Source: Oxytricha trifallax
Lineage: Eukaryota > Ciliophora > Spirotrichea > Sporadotrichida > Oxytrichidae
Direction: 5' to 3'
DNA: 64,000 bases
Assembly: GCA_000711775.1 (NCBI GenBank)
Contig: ARYC01000783.1
Coordinates: forward strand, 82,926-146,925
Position 1 is the first letter of the stretch. Each line of letters starts with the position of its first letter. Of this stretch, positions 1-11,245 are shown piece by piece. The notes under the pieces are model-generated. The model saw nothing but the letters and a program-made list of their open reading frames with translations, did no database searches and had not been told where the DNA came from. The position numbers and the translations under genes are program-made.

Positions 1-14
1 TGGGGGTTTTGAAT
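1..14 (+). repeat. possible right tip of a TBE lying off the window
   Basis: The window opens with a G-run, TTTTG and then AAT, which resembles the last bases of a TBE right end followed by an ANT target site. Only one telomeric unit is visible, with one G too many, so this could be chance. Confidence 0.2.
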
Positions 15-110
15 GGCTCTAATAGATTCTTAATGTAGCAAATAGCCAATACAAGTTAGCTTAAGCACAAGTTGTTGTATAATACTTCTTGAATCTTATT
101 CTGCATCTGC

Positions 111-497
111 ATGTATAGTGAAGAAATAGAGATCAAGTATATAGCTTATCAAAAATACCAAGTAAAGATAGAATTAGTTAATGAAGAACTTTTTGGCATA
201 TCTCTCCCATTTGAAATTGAGAATTGTTTAAATAAATTCGGTTTCAAAATATTCAAGATTTGGAGAGTCTCTGAGATTTTTGATAAAATTCTTTTTATTT
301 AGTGTATCTGGAATATTTATCAAATTAGATAGATAGATAATCGCTATAGGCAAGTGAAATTAAAAATCTAGAAATAAAATATTCTAGACTTAATATATAA
401 TTTAATTATTACTATTAATACTATTAAATATACTATACCTTAAATTAGTTAATTATGTATATACATTAGGTTTCTCAAAGATTTTTGCAGGTACTGA
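111..497 (+). CDS. unrecognised ORF fragment
   Basis: With TAA/TAG as Gln, a frame runs from an ATG to a TGA (128 codons). It is preceded in frame by a TGA, so the ATG is the natural start. The first 65 codons have ordinary mixed composition (Glu/Lys/Ile/Phe rich); the remainder is very AT-rich and may be non-coding. No motif is recognised. It could be a short macronuclear-destined segment, or chance in AT-rich DNA where TGA is rare. Confidence 0.25.
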
Positions 498-600
498 GGA
501 CTGCCAGTTCGGTCCTTACCTGCAACTAAGGTGTTCTCTAGGGCGGCATATCCCGCGCCTCCAGTGTGGTCGGCAGTCTGATTTTTTTTATTTTTTGTTG
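480..600 (+). other. GC-rich, self-complementary patch followed by T-runs
   Basis: This patch is far more GC-rich than its surroundings. TTGCAGGTA near 486 can pair with TACCTGCAA near 519, with an inner GGAC/GTCC pair. GACTGCC near 500 can pair with GGCAGTC near 572. A run of eight Ts follows, then A-TTTTTT-G, which resembles a Pol III stop or an Sm-type site. On the minus strand the same bases contain a GTAAG...AG span of 26 nt that could instead be a tiny intron. Small RNA gene or coding remnant cannot be decided by eye. Confidence 0.3.
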
Positions 601-1203
601 TTGTCCTTGTCGTATATTTTCCAGATGTCGTCGATGCTCTTTTCAATGTTGGAGTTTTGAGTAGTTTTCTTGAATTCGTAGGCATCGATATCCATGGAGT
701 TGTCGTCATCAGGAATCGACTTAGTAGTTATAGAACTAACCTCTTATGCGCTAGCTTCTGTTTTTGCAGCAATACTAGTACTGGTTTGTTCCTGGGGGAC
801 CACTTCCCTCGCCCTAAACTACATCAGCTTTCTTTGTTGTTGTTGGTCCGGTTTCCCTCTTAAGTAGTAATAGATTTTATTTATAAAATTATATTAAATT
901 TCAACTAAAGGTTAGCCACTCTTCTCATCTACACTCTTTCCTATATATTTGTCATAGTCATTCCAGAGTGATGGATATGTGAGTGATTTTTTATCAATTT
1001 CAGTTGAGAAAATGACTGAGCTATCTTAAGAATATCTGGGATAAGCAATACTTGTAATTTAAGGGTAAGGTAACTAAGATTCAAAATACTCTTTAAGATT
1101 AATCTTTTTTTCGAGCATATAGCAAATGTAAGGATCAATACAGTTATTGAAGAGCAGGTTGTTGTTAAATTTAAGGCAAATAGTCCCCAGGAAGGGGCTG
1201 ATC
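597..1203 (-). CDS. EF-hand-like ORF (partial gene)
   Basis: An uninterrupted minus-strand frame of about 200 codons. The C-terminal part reads IDDIWKIYDKDN, the helix and start of a calcium-binding EF-hand loop, and then stops matching, as if the gene segment ends inside the loop. The middle has a Gln/Ser/Thr-rich linker. The N-terminal portion (ICLKFNN..., YPSLWNDYDKY) is not recognised. The frame stays open upstream to the inverted-repeat arm at 1205-1280, so the start is unknown. It is probably a macronuclear-destined segment of a calcium-binding protein; the missing half-loop should lie elsewhere. Confidence 0.5.
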
Positions 1204-1204
1204 A

Positions 1205-1280
1205 AAGATTTTTAATCAATCTAAAAATCACAAAACTATAAAATCACTAATTATAACTCATTAAATGGATTAAAATAAGC
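1205..1280. repeat. outer part of the left inverted-repeat arm
   Basis: The reverse complement of this stretch matches about 13155-13240 by eye, sharing TTTAATGAGTTATAATTA and flanking bases. It continues the arm at 4656-4806 if the element at 1281-4655 is removed. Its last eight bases (AAATAAGC) are repeated as AAATAAAC just after 4655. Confidence 0.6.
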
Positions 1281-3284
1281 GGATGCCCCCCATTTATCTG
1301 GAATTTTTTCACATATCTAAAATTTCAGATAGTTAATTCTGGACTATTTCTATTAGATAAAAAAAATTTATACCATCAAGAGTCCATAGTTTAGTGCAAG
1401 TTTTCTTAAAAAAATATTTGTGATTAAAATTTATTATCAGAAATATATTTGTTTATAATTAATTAATATATTTTCATTGAATTTGTTTTCATAAAATGTT
1501 ATTTTAAATTTCAAAGAGGTTTGTCTTTAATCCTTGAAAAATTATTCTGTATAAATTAATTATGTTAATTATAAAATAAATGTTTTAGATATTATATAAA
1601 AAACAATTCATAATTCCAAATAAATAAATTCTTACTTGAAATTTTATCTTAATTTAAAATATTAAAGAATTTCTTTATAATTCTCTTTAAAAATACTTAA
1701 ACAAAAATTGCTTAAATTAATAATTTGAAAACAAATAAATTGTAAATAAAATATAGCAATATTTATATCAATTTATGTATATTTACTTTGATGAAATAAG
1801 CTAAAAAATGGAAACTGGGACATCTTTATCAGCTGCTATATAAGGGACTATTGCTCTATTATAGAACAAATAAAATAAGATAGTTCTTTGAATGTTGAAT
1901 TTGGCTCTTTTGCTGCAAGTAAATATTTTTGGTTTTTTGGGGTTATGAATTAATAAGGTTAAAGAAATTTTCAAAATTTAAAATATAAGTATTAATGAAA
2001 TAGCAAACATCAGATTTTTATTTTTTAACATTTAAATTATATTAATAAATTTGAAAAGTGTAGTAATTATAGAGATATTTATGAGTTATCTTTAAAACAT
2101 ACCATTAAACTAGGTAATAAAACTATTTGAAAACATCGAATTTATGATTATCAAAATCATTTTATGATAAAATTTGTAATAATTGTTATTTAGAATTGTC
2201 TGATTTTAAAGTTTATTCTTAATTTTATCTTTATTGTGTTAAATTTATTTAGATATAAGATTGCTTTCTCAATTCATTAAATTTTTATATTAATTAGGTA
2301 AAATTGAGGATTTTTATTATTTTTAGTTAATTTGCAAGAATAGTAAATTAAGAGTTTTAAATTTATAAAATTTAAGAGTATTATATACTTTCATTCTTCA
2401 TTATTGGTCGTGATACATCAAATTTTAAAGAGATTTACTCTTTGAAATTTATATTTAACCCTAAATAACTTTCAATCTTAATAATAATGAATTGTATAAC
2501 TTAATATAAGTATTTAAAATAATTTTTAATTTCTAAAATTTATGAATTATAATGAAAAAAATCTCCTTCTTTACGATATTTTTTATATTTCCGAATTTCA
2601 GATATATATCTAAAATTCCAAATTAAATCTGGAATTTATCAAATTGATAAAATTAATCATAATATCAATTAAATATTAAATTATATAGTTTCTCTTTCTT
2701 TTATTTCTATTGAGCAAACAGACTAAAATTAATATTTTAAGCATTTAGAAAATTCTAAATGATTTTATAAAACAATATTTCCCTTTTTTAAAAAACCCAA
2801 CTCTTACTTGTAATATCTTTCTCAGCTAGATTTGTAATTTTTAAACTTTAGTTATTTTAATTATATAAGACTTAATGAATTTTAAGTCCAACTCTTATGT
2901 ATAATTAATTACACATCTAATAGTCATAATATGTTTTTTAATTTTTATGTTTGCCACTTGCTAGCAGACTATGAAAGTCTCCAACTTATATATCTGCATT
3001 TAAAGTCTCTATATTTATAGATGATATTATTAGTTTCATAAGTTAAGTTAGGGTACTCATTATTTATTTAAAGATTTTACGATAGAACCTTTGTTTATAA
3101 TAAGGATTTTATTATATGCTTTAGACCCCTAAGAAAATTAGAAGTAATCTCGCCCATATTTTTATAATTAAACACTTTTGAATTCAATTATGTACTTTTT
3201 AATTTATTCAAGTCAGTGTAAGTCAAATTGGAGTAAAGTTTTTACAAACAATATTTATGCCAACACTAAAATTTTAATTATGTA

Positions 3285-3392
3285 TGTCAGTTGGCGCCAA
3301 AGAAAATGTCAGACAGCGCCAAAAACACTTGGTAGAGATTAATTTAGCATCGTCAGTTGGCGTTGATCAAAATGCCAGTCGGCGCTTTGTAA
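3285..3392 (+). repeat. cluster of GTCAGTTGGCG-type motifs
   Basis: Four related GC-rich units (GTCAGTTGGCGCC, GTCAGACAGCGCC, GTCAGTTGGCG, GCCAGTCGGCGC) lie within about 100 bp of otherwise AT-rich DNA inside the 3.4-kb element. They could be protein-binding sites or a remnant of a smaller insertion. Confidence 0.4.
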
Positions 3393-3894
3393 GTTTACTT
3401 AAACTTTTTTATTTTTATTTATGTCTTTCATAATTAACTTTAAGTAAATCTCTCAAGCCTTTTTAATCAATATAACCTAGAAATAGTTTAAATCATAAAA
3501 ACATTAGGAATTAAGCAATTTTTACTTATTTTAAACTTATGTATACTAACTTAAATAGAACCAATTCAAATTACTATTTATTTAAACATACATAATCAAT
3601 CCAATACAATTTAAAGCTATTGAATCTTGTTAATTAGTCAATAAACTTTAGTTTATACTTCTTATAAAGTATGATAATTGATATAAATCGTAAGGGACTA
3701 TACGGAAAAAACCATTGACATAAATTACAATGCACAAGATAGGACCCTTAACATAAAAAATTGATGAAAATTTCTACTAAAATGTAACATTAATATTTAT
3801 GTCTTAACAAATAAATTAGGTAATAATTTATTTACTAATGGAGGACAAGCATGGGATTAATCAAAATGAGATAGCTTTCTAAAAAAGACTCTGA

Positions 3895-4410
3895 AAAGTA
3901 GTTGAGATTATTTATGTTAGCACGCATAATCATCTTTAAATAGGTTAAAGTGACATATTCAATTATGCCAAGGAAGATAAATTTATTAATAAGTACATTA
4001 AGGTTAAAGTTGATCCTTAAAACTTCCCTGATAAAAAAGTTGTTGAGAGGAACTTTACTATCTTTAGAAAAAAATTATTGTTTATATAAACAGTTATGTC
4101 ACAGAAAATTTAAATAAGTTTATCATTATTGATTTACCATTTAAGTGGTGACAATTAAGAAAATGTTTTATGGTTTTTTCAGATATTTAATCTACAACAA
4201 GTTTTAAAGTAAAAGTAAATAAATATTTATGTCTTCAACAAGAGGACAATAAATTCCGATAGATCGCTTTTAAAAACTTCAAAATAAAAAATAGCCCAAA
4301 GAGAAAAAATGTAGAAATTTGCTATAATGAGGAATATTCAAAAATCAAAAAGACAAATTATTATAGTATAAATAGCTGGCTATCATTCAGATTAAAAAAT
4401 ATAAACATGA
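3895..4410 (+). CDS. unrecognised open frame inside the 3.4-kb element
   Basis: A frame of 171 codons lies between two TGA triplets. The middle (KYIKVKVDPQNFPDKKVVERN) has composition typical of a protein, but no ATG-based start or known motif is seen and the C-terminal third is Lys/Gln-rich. In AT-rich ciliate DNA such frames can arise by chance. Confidence 0.2.
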
Positions 4411-4655
4411 AAAACTCTTATCAACAAAACCACTCGAATAAATTAAGTTAATAAGACTTAATTAAGCTAAGCATTTAGTATATTTCAAGAAAGTAGTTAA
4501 ATATAACAATATTTGTTCAATACTTAAATTAATTTTATCAATTTACAAATTTTTCTTCGATTTTGATAATTCCAGCAAGGATCTGGAATTTTTGAATCTA
4601 GAATCTATTCACAGATCTGTAATTTTAAAAAATTCCAGATCTGTGGGGGTCATCC

Positions 4656-4806
4656 AAATAAACTTTTAAGGAAGTCAATAAACAATATCATAGTATCTTT
4701 TTTAAATAAATATTGTAAAAATACATTAAAATTAGGAAAATTAATTAAAATTAAATTAATAACTATTTAAATTCGTGGCAGTTAGCTTTTTGGGTACCTA
4801 TACAAT
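4656..4806. repeat. inner part of left inverted-repeat arm outside a TBE end
   Basis: This stretch ends GGTACCTATACAAT immediately before the telomeric end of the TBE at 4807. It is matched in reverse by 13009-13162, almost base for base. It contains AATTCGTGGCAGTTAGC, related to the arms of the MITE at 61364-61779. The match extends well past where TBE ends normally stop. Confidence 0.8.
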
Positions 4807-4946
4807 CAAAACCCACAAAACCTTTTCAGTAGTTTGATTTAGTTTTTGATTGATAAAAGTAGACTATTAGTGCATATCTTTATTAGGGTTTTAATAGGGT
4901 TTATGTAGGGGTTTAATGTTTAAATATTAGTAATTAAAGTGAGTAT

Positions 4947-5994
4947 ATGCAAGTTTTTGGGTCAGTTTATGACAGTGAGTATTTAGATTTAATATTTAAG
5001 TTACTTTATGGATGCGATGAATTTGGTGATCAACTCAAACCTATTCTTAATTACACATCTATAGCAAGGCTGCTCCATAAATCTCCTGCTACTATTAGGT
5101 CTCACTGTCTATTAGCATTGAATGAAAGAGATAACATCTTAACTGTAAGCCTAAGAGATCTCTAAAATTTTAGCAGAATAATATCAATTATCTTATTAAT
5201 GATAAGACTCTTAAATACTGGCCTCACTTCTCTCTGGCCTAGAGAGCTGTGATGTTTCATCGCCTATTTCCTGAGCTTCATACCTCTGCTTAATCTATAG
5301 CGAACATATATAAAAAGAACGGAATATCTTACAAGACAGTCAATCGCATTAAGAGAGTGATTGACTTTAATATTCCATTTTATAAGACTAATTTAAATTA
5401 TATATTCGATTAAATGCAAAGGTCTTAAGAGCATTATATAAAGTTGATGCACGCTGATGAAGCTTTATTTACATTCAATACCTTTATATCAAGGTCTTGG
5501 TAAAAGAGGTATAGTAACATAAAAGTTTATGATCAAAGGTTAAGGTAAAAACTTATGCAATCCTTGGTGGAATCAGTGAAGATAGTGGGCTAATGACTTA
5601 TATTATCCACCCTCGCTCTATTAAGACTAAATAATATATATTGTTTTTACAATAACTCAGAGACAAATACGCTGACTAAGAGATTATTCTGTTCGTTGAT
5701 AACTTATCAGTTCATTAAACTAAAGACTCAAGGAAGGATTATGAAAGGCTAAACATAATACCTGTATTTAATTTTCCTTACAGCCCTTAGTTCAATGGAA
5801 TTGAGTTATATTGTGTGTTATTGAAAGGTCATTATAAGAAATTACTGCTCTACATTCTGATACATGATTTAAAGATAGATACAGTCGATTTTAATAAGAG
5901 TGCTGCTAAGAGAGTCAGCGATGAGAAAGCTAAAGTATTTGCTAGAGAAGGGAGATTTTGTGTTTATAAATTAGTTTTAGATTTAAGCGAATGA
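4947..5994 (+). pseudogene. TBE transposase, frameshifted
   Basis: The N-terminus reads well for about 70 codons, then the frame is lost. The HADEALFTF-like first catalytic block, the LFVDNLS-type second block and the FNGIELY-type third block are still recognisable in different frames. This matches the DD34E Tc1/mariner-like TBE transposase, which cuts the element ends. Several indels make this copy inactive. It is convergent with the 22-kDa gene, as in all TBEs here. Confidence 0.8.
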
Positions 5995-6000
5995 ATAAGT

Positions 6001-6793
6001 TCACATATTAAAATAACCCGTAAAGGGATATGGCTTCTTTTTCCTTTCTTCCCCTTAAGGCTTGCTTTGGCCTATATTTCTTCTCTTAGGTGCCAGCTCC
6101 TGCATCTATGTTCATCTCGTCTGGCTTTCATAAATCTTTGAAAAGTCTCTTACTCAATTCATGCTTTCCTTGAGACTCTCTCTAATCTCTTTAATTTGCT
6201 GCGCTCTTTCGTCAAGTATATAGCAGTGCCAGGTTTTTCTATAAAATTAGAAGACTAAGCTTACTAGAGTTGAATGGATGCTTCTGCAGTTCCTTGATCC
6301 AGGTGTCACTGATTTTAATTCTCTGCTTTTCTTCTTCTTTAGGAGAGATGCTGAAACGTTTCTTATGAGCTTCTTAAATAACATCATTTAAATACTCAGG
6401 CTTCAGAGTTGAAAGAACACCAAAGAAGAAGTTTCTCTCTGGCAACTTATTAGAGAGTTGCATCTTTTATGGAAGGTAGAGAGCTACGTTCGGATCACTC
6501 ATAGCATTGTCATAAAGGTTTGTCACTGATATTTCAGGGTAGTTTGGTATCTCTTTCATCCTAATTTGATTAGACTTAAAAGCTTTTTTCTCTTCAGTCA
6601 GTAAGGCTTTTAAAATCGAGATTTTTGTTCCTTCCTGTGTTGGCAAGAACAATCCAACAATCATGAATATATTAATCTTAGTTAAGAACTTACTTTGCTA
6701 TACAAAATATCTATAGAGGTCTTCTTTACTTCGAAATTTTCCTATCAAATCTTGAGATTTAATTCTCTTCATTGCTTCATTCATAGACTCCAT
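6001..6793 (-). pseudogene. TBE 22-kDa-class gene, decayed
   Basis: It starts ATG-GAG-TCT-ATG as in the other copies and carries the conserved GLFLPTQEGTKIS and EIPNYPEISVTNLYD blocks. The 36-nt first intron keeps its GTAAG start but ends TTG instead of TAG, so splicing is probably lost. Length minus both introns is not a multiple of three. The protein's function is unknown. Confidence 0.7.
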
Positions 6794-6819
6794 TTGCTTT
6801 CTCTTTCTAAAAATGGTTA

Positions 6820-7330
6820 TTAAATTAAAAATATGGATATCCATTCTAAACTTCAAAAATATTTACTACTAAATAGGGAGATCCACTTGGAGGTCAACCT
6901 TGAAAGATATGAGGAGAAGCATTGAAAAACATACTCGAAGTTTCACAGATTGATCTCCATTAAATTGCTCCTAATAATGATTTAATTATTTTTGGAGGTC
7001 TTCCAAATTAAGTTCGAACTTTATTAGGAGTTAAATCTTGAGGTTAAAACTTAATTAGGAGCATATTAAATTAAAAAAAATTTAATAACTTTACCTCTAA
7101 ATTTAATTCAAACTTGATTTGAAGGACCTCCTAAAAACAAAACTTTTTTAGGAGCTTTTAATTTATTTAAATGTTAAATGTACTAAGAAAATATATCAAC
7201 TTTTAGTCTTTTATGGTGATTTTATTTTCTTACCTCTCAGCATAGAATCTACCAGAGAGTCTTAAACTCTACTATTATAGTTTTTATAGGTAAATTTCAA
7301 TCATTCATTATAATAAAATATATCAGCAAA
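6820..7330. promoter_or_regulatory. divergent intergenic region with AGGAGC/GCTCCT-type repeats
   Basis: This lies between the divergent 22-kDa and 57-kDa genes. It contains repeated ATTAGGAG, CTCCTAAT and AATTAAGTT units in both orientations. Equivalent arrays occur at the same place in every TBE here. It probably holds promoters and binding sites for an element-encoded protein; this is inference from position and symmetry. Confidence 0.45.
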
Positions 7331-7335
7331 ATAAA

Positions 7336-8313
7336 ATGAGCGCTAACCTTTTGAGAAGAGCGGCATTACTTGGGTAAAGTCAACAAAAATTATCATTCCA
7401 GCAACCAAGAAAAATAGAGACCAGAGACGCTGGTACTTAGTGGGGGCCTACTTATGACAACTTTGACCAGTCTAGCTTTGAGATTTAAATATAAATTAAG
7501 CAGGAGATCATCATAGAAGCTGTACAAATTGAGGAGGAGGTAAAACAACCCGCCATAGAGCATTAGTCATTACAAGCCAAAGTAGACTATTAATGCTAAG
7601 AATGCAATAAAGTTTTCCTCAACAAGTCAACTTACAAGAGACATTTAGAGATATACACAACGATATGCCTAGGTTATATTTAAAGAATTAAAAGAAGGAT
7701 GGCAAATATATCTGTGAGTTTTGAGAGAGGCCATATTCTCATACAAGAGACTTCAAAGTGCTCTTAAAGAAAAAACACAATCAAAGTTTTGTCTTTATTC
7801 ATGAACCTACAGGAAAAAGTTTCCTATAAAAAAGAAATCAAAAAATCCTTCCAAGTCTCTTAGAGTTGAAGTATAAAGTAAGTCAAAATGAAGAAAGCTG
7901 TAAAGAACTTTCCTGTCTATGAGATAAATAAAATACAGGTAAAAATTGAGGCGATGAAGATTCCAATCTTAAAAATTACATAGATTCTTGTTTTTGAAAG
8001 CTACCTCACTCTTGAGGATAAAGTATAGAAGAGAGTCATCACAGATGGCTAATATGCCTTTAAAATATATCCATTCAATTACTTCCTTGCGGATGACAAG
8101 TTCTAAATGGAATTTGCTAATGAGAATTATACTCTATAGAAGGCAAAGTTTAGAGAGTGTAAGCATATTATTTAGCTAGATTCTATACTCTTTGGAAAAG
8201 ATCATGTTAGATTTAGACTTCCTTTTCTCGAGAAGACTTACAGAGAATACTTATCTGGCAATAGATGCCAAAGATAAATTGGCTAGATAGTGCAGCAAAT
8301 AGTTGAGGGTATT
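7336..8313 (+). pseudogene. TBE 57-kDa gene, 5' part, broken by a nested TBE
   Basis: It begins ATG-AGC-GCT-AAC like the other 57-kDa genes, with C2H2 zinc-finger remnants near 7590-7780 and the N-lobe of a kinase-like domain from about 8000. The reading is interrupted at ATT (8311-8313), where a complete TBE has inserted. The frame resumes at 12393 with the catalytic loop. Indels are also present upstream. Confidence 0.8.
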
Positions 8314-8432
8314 CAAAACCCCAAAACCCCTTAATGAGGTTTATAAGTGCTTTGATTTGTAGGGAATTTGTTAGGGGTTGGGGTTATTAATAGGTTTTAA
8401 TGTGAAATTTATAGTAAATGTATTTAATTTAA

Positions 8433-9882
8433 TCACTCAAAATGCACTTTAGGATCATGTGGTAGGGGTCTGAAGTTTATCTTACTTAACCACAACTCTA
8501 TCTGCTCTATTGATATGTCTGATCTTGAGTTTGGTTTTATTATTATTGACTCTGCCATTTGTTTCATTGATTGAGATACTCTTGTTCTGTCAATAAATTG
8601 CTTTATTCTTTGTTTAGCATCCTTCTCACACCTTGTAGAGTAGTAATCGTTGCGAGGCATATCGCACTCTATTATTATTGCTGCTAAAGCCCACACATCC
8701 CATTAAAAGTCACCATCTCTCCAGTCTTCTCTTTCTGGATAGTACCCTTGAGTTCCCATTACAGTTCCAAGCCTTGATACTTCCACTCTTTAGGCTCTAT
8801 TGAAATCGATTATTGCAACTCTTACTGGTGAGAAGTTTATCATTATATTTTCTGGCTTCAAATCTCTGTGAACAAACCCTAACTTGTGAAGCTCTTTTAT
8901 ACCTTGTATGGTCTGAGTTGCTATTTATCCAAGCTACTTATGATCTCTTTGATCTGTAATGAAATCTCTTAGGGTCATTTCATAGAGTGGGAGTCTGAAA
9001 GCAACATGATCCTAGGCAAGGAGAACAGCATCTAACTTTATTAAGTAGCTACACTCTTTGAACTTTGCTTGAGGGAGTACTTGATACTCATTTGTAAACT
9101 CCATCTAGTATTTATCATCACTTAAGAGATAGTTGAAGGGATACACTTGTATGCATACTGATGATCATTGATAACTTTCTTATCAAAGGATTCTTCTTAT
9201 ATAAGGTAGCTTTAAAGTGAAGTGTCTAGGTCAATTTAGGCAAGAACAGGAATCTTTTTATATTGAATTTTAATCATGATCTTTGTGATTTCGGATGCTA
9301 GTAGGTTGCGTGATTTCCTCACATATTCTGATTCACTAGCTTGTTCAAGTTCTACAAGTTTCGAAGATTCTCTTTTTTTTCTTTTGTTCAGTAGCTTCAA
9401 TTCATCTTCATGCTTTTCAATCTCTAAATCTTTCTTGTGAGCTTTTAAAAGATGCTTCCTTAAATCTCTTGTTATGAGCATACTGCTTATGGCACTCGAA
9501 GCACTCATACTTTCCGTCGATTTTATCGTGCTTTAAGTATATAGTTGGCTTGGCTTCTCTATGCTATTTCATATGCCTATACCAACTAGATTTATGAGCG
9601 AAGTCTCTCTCTCACACTACTCACAAAAGTATACTTCTACTTCTTCAGTTTGTATAGGCATTTCATTAATACCTTTCTCCTCTCTCTGTCTCCCACACAC
9701 TTGTTTGCCATTTATTTTCTATTATTAATTTCTATTTTAATAACAGAGACCTCAAGTGATAGCTCTCGTAGTTCTTTAAGAGAGTTCATCTCACAGCTAT
9801 CACACTTTTTATTGCTGCCAAAGGTAAGTCTCAATTAGTTTGATGGAAGTGCTGTTGTTTTACTTAAAATGTTAGCGCTCAT
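8433..9882 (-). pseudogene. TBE 57-kDa zinc finger/kinase-like gene, frameshifted
   Basis: The intact length inferred from the copies is 1449 bp (482 aa). The order is an N-terminal MSANIL region, a C2H2 finger near 9600, a second finger near 9500 (CFECHKQYAHTRDLRKHLLK-type), a coiled Lys/Glu-rich stretch, and a kinase-like domain with HRDLKPEN, IIDFNRA (DFN in place of DFG) and YPEREDWRDGDF. By comparison with its sisters this copy has at least four indels: a five-unit TC run at the first finger, one extra base near 9473, one base lost near 9147 and one near 9680. Confidence 0.85.
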
Positions 9883-10074
9883 ATTTAAATTTGAATTTAA
9901 AATTATAAAACTGCCTCTATAACTGAGAGCTTATATGAGAGCTTTGCAAGCCTAGATGTTTCAAGGGAAGTTTTTAGAGTATTATAGAAGAAATATGAGT
10001 GCTAAGAGACGATCCAGCTCTAAATCTGGGTGATAAAGGAACCATTTTAATTTTCAATAATAAGTTGATTATAG

Positions 10075-10255
10075 CACGTACCAATTTAGGAGCTGCTCCT
10101 AATTAAGTACGTACTGCTTTAGGAGGTATTTTGTCATTATATGATTAAAATTAGGGTGCTCCTTATTTAGTACTAGCATTAATTAAAGCCTCCTAATTAA
10201 GTACTAGCATTTTAGGAGCTGCTCCTAATTAAGTACGCACAAATTTAAATTTAAA
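10075..10255. promoter_or_regulatory. palindrome array between divergent TBE genes
   Basis: Repeated units TTTAGGAGCTGCTCCTAA and AATTAAGTACGTAC/AATTAAGTACTAGC, some perfect palindromes, are spaced at 30-60 bp between the start codons of the 57-kDa and 22-kDa genes. The same array, with different unit counts, is found in the sister TBEs at about 26785-26945, 33490-33650 and 53565-53700. It probably controls divergent transcription; binding by an element protein is a guess. Confidence 0.5.
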
Positions 10256-10448
10256 AATATGGAACTATAACAGTAGAAATTGATATCAATCTCTCAAGTT
10301 TGAAACAAGTTCTCAAAACCTTCTGCATATCCTGCTAAGAGGTTGACCTTCTATAGGATGCCCATATTTAATAGTAAGTTTTACAGAGGTATATAATTGA
10401 AATCAATAAACTTAAATTTGAATATCATTTCTTAGATCTGTAAACAAG

Positions 10449-11236
10449 ATGGAGTCAATGAATGATGCAATGAAAAGAGGGCAAGCACAAGAATTGATCC
10501 AAAGATTTAGAAGCAAGGAGGATTTGCACCGCTACCTGATGCAGCAAGGTAATGAAATCATACTAACTAATCTTGACTATGTAGATGGTTTGTTCCTACC
10601 AACGATGGAAGGCACTAAAATTTCATTTCTAAGAGCGATACTCTGCGAAGAGAAGAAAGCATTAAAAACTTAAGAAGTCAAGTTTGCAGAGATTCCAAAC
10701 TATCCAGAAATCTCAGTGACTAACTTATATGACGATGCTATGAACGACCCAGAGGTTTCGCAGTACCTGCCTACAAAGAAGCAGTTGTCAAATAAACTAC
10801 CGGAAAGAAACTATTTCTTTGGCATACTTGCAACAATTAAAGCTGATTACTTGAAAGAAATTAATCAAGAATCTCATAAGAAAAGGTACAGCATCTCTTC
10901 AGAAGATAAGGACAAACAAGGGATCAAGATAAATGAGAGCTGGCTATCAGAGCTGCAGAAGCACCCTTATATTTCTAGTAAGATTTGTAGCTTAACTCTT
11001 TAGAAAAATCTGGAACTGGCATCTTCTTGATGAAGGAATAGAGCAAGCTTCACAAAGAGCGAAAGTCGCAGACAAAGTATGAAGTTAGCAAGAGACTTTA
11101 TTCAAATATTGAGCCTCCAGAGTCGATGAACATAGATGCAGGAGCTGGCAGCAAGAGAAGAAACTTAGGAGGAGGTAAGCAAGAAATAGAAGAAAAGAAA
11201 GAGAAGCCAGCTCCCTCTAAAGAATTCTAAATGTGA
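10449..11236 (+). CDS. TBE 22-kDa-class protein, intact, two introns
   Basis: Open with two introns removed: 36 nt (GTAATGAAATC...TATGTAG) after the QQ of the first exon, and 26 nt (GTAAGATTTG...CTTTAG) after HPYIS. The product is 241 aa, Gln/Lys/Glu rich. Conserved blocks are RFRSKEDLHRYL, GLFLPTMEGTKISFLRA, EIPNYPEISVTNLYDDAM, LPERNYFFGIL and SGTGIFL; the C-terminus is a basic/acidic tail. No enzyme motif is seen. The function of this TBE protein is not known to me. It converges on the transposase gene ten bases downstream. Confidence 0.85.
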
Positions 11237-11245
11237 CTTATATAT

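Larger units (their letters stand above)
1281..4655. mobile_element. 3.4-kb candidate DNA transposon with 8-bp target duplication
   Basis: The left end reads GGATGCCCCCC...ATCTGGAATTTTTT and the right end, reversed, GGATGACCCCCA..ATCTGGAATTTTTT. The flanks are AAATAAGC and AAATAAAC, a 7/8 direct repeat, and removing the unit rejoins two halves of an inverted-repeat arm. That is good evidence for an insertion. An 8-bp duplication is typical of hAT-like elements, but no transposase is recognisable. The interior is AT-rich; a similar TTTCAGATA...ATCTGGAATTT motif recurs near 2595-2640. Apart from the ORF at 3895 and the GTTGGCG repeats, I see nothing coding in it. Confidence 0.5.

Noticed and set aside
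317-345. AGATAGATAGATAA shared with 41555-41585 as a meaningful repeat
   Set aside because: A short GATA microsatellite; similarity stops outside it.
8314-8330. C4A4 repeats as true chromosome ends
   Set aside because: They occur as inverted pairs about 4 kb apart with target duplications and internal flanks, so they are transposon tips, not telomeres.
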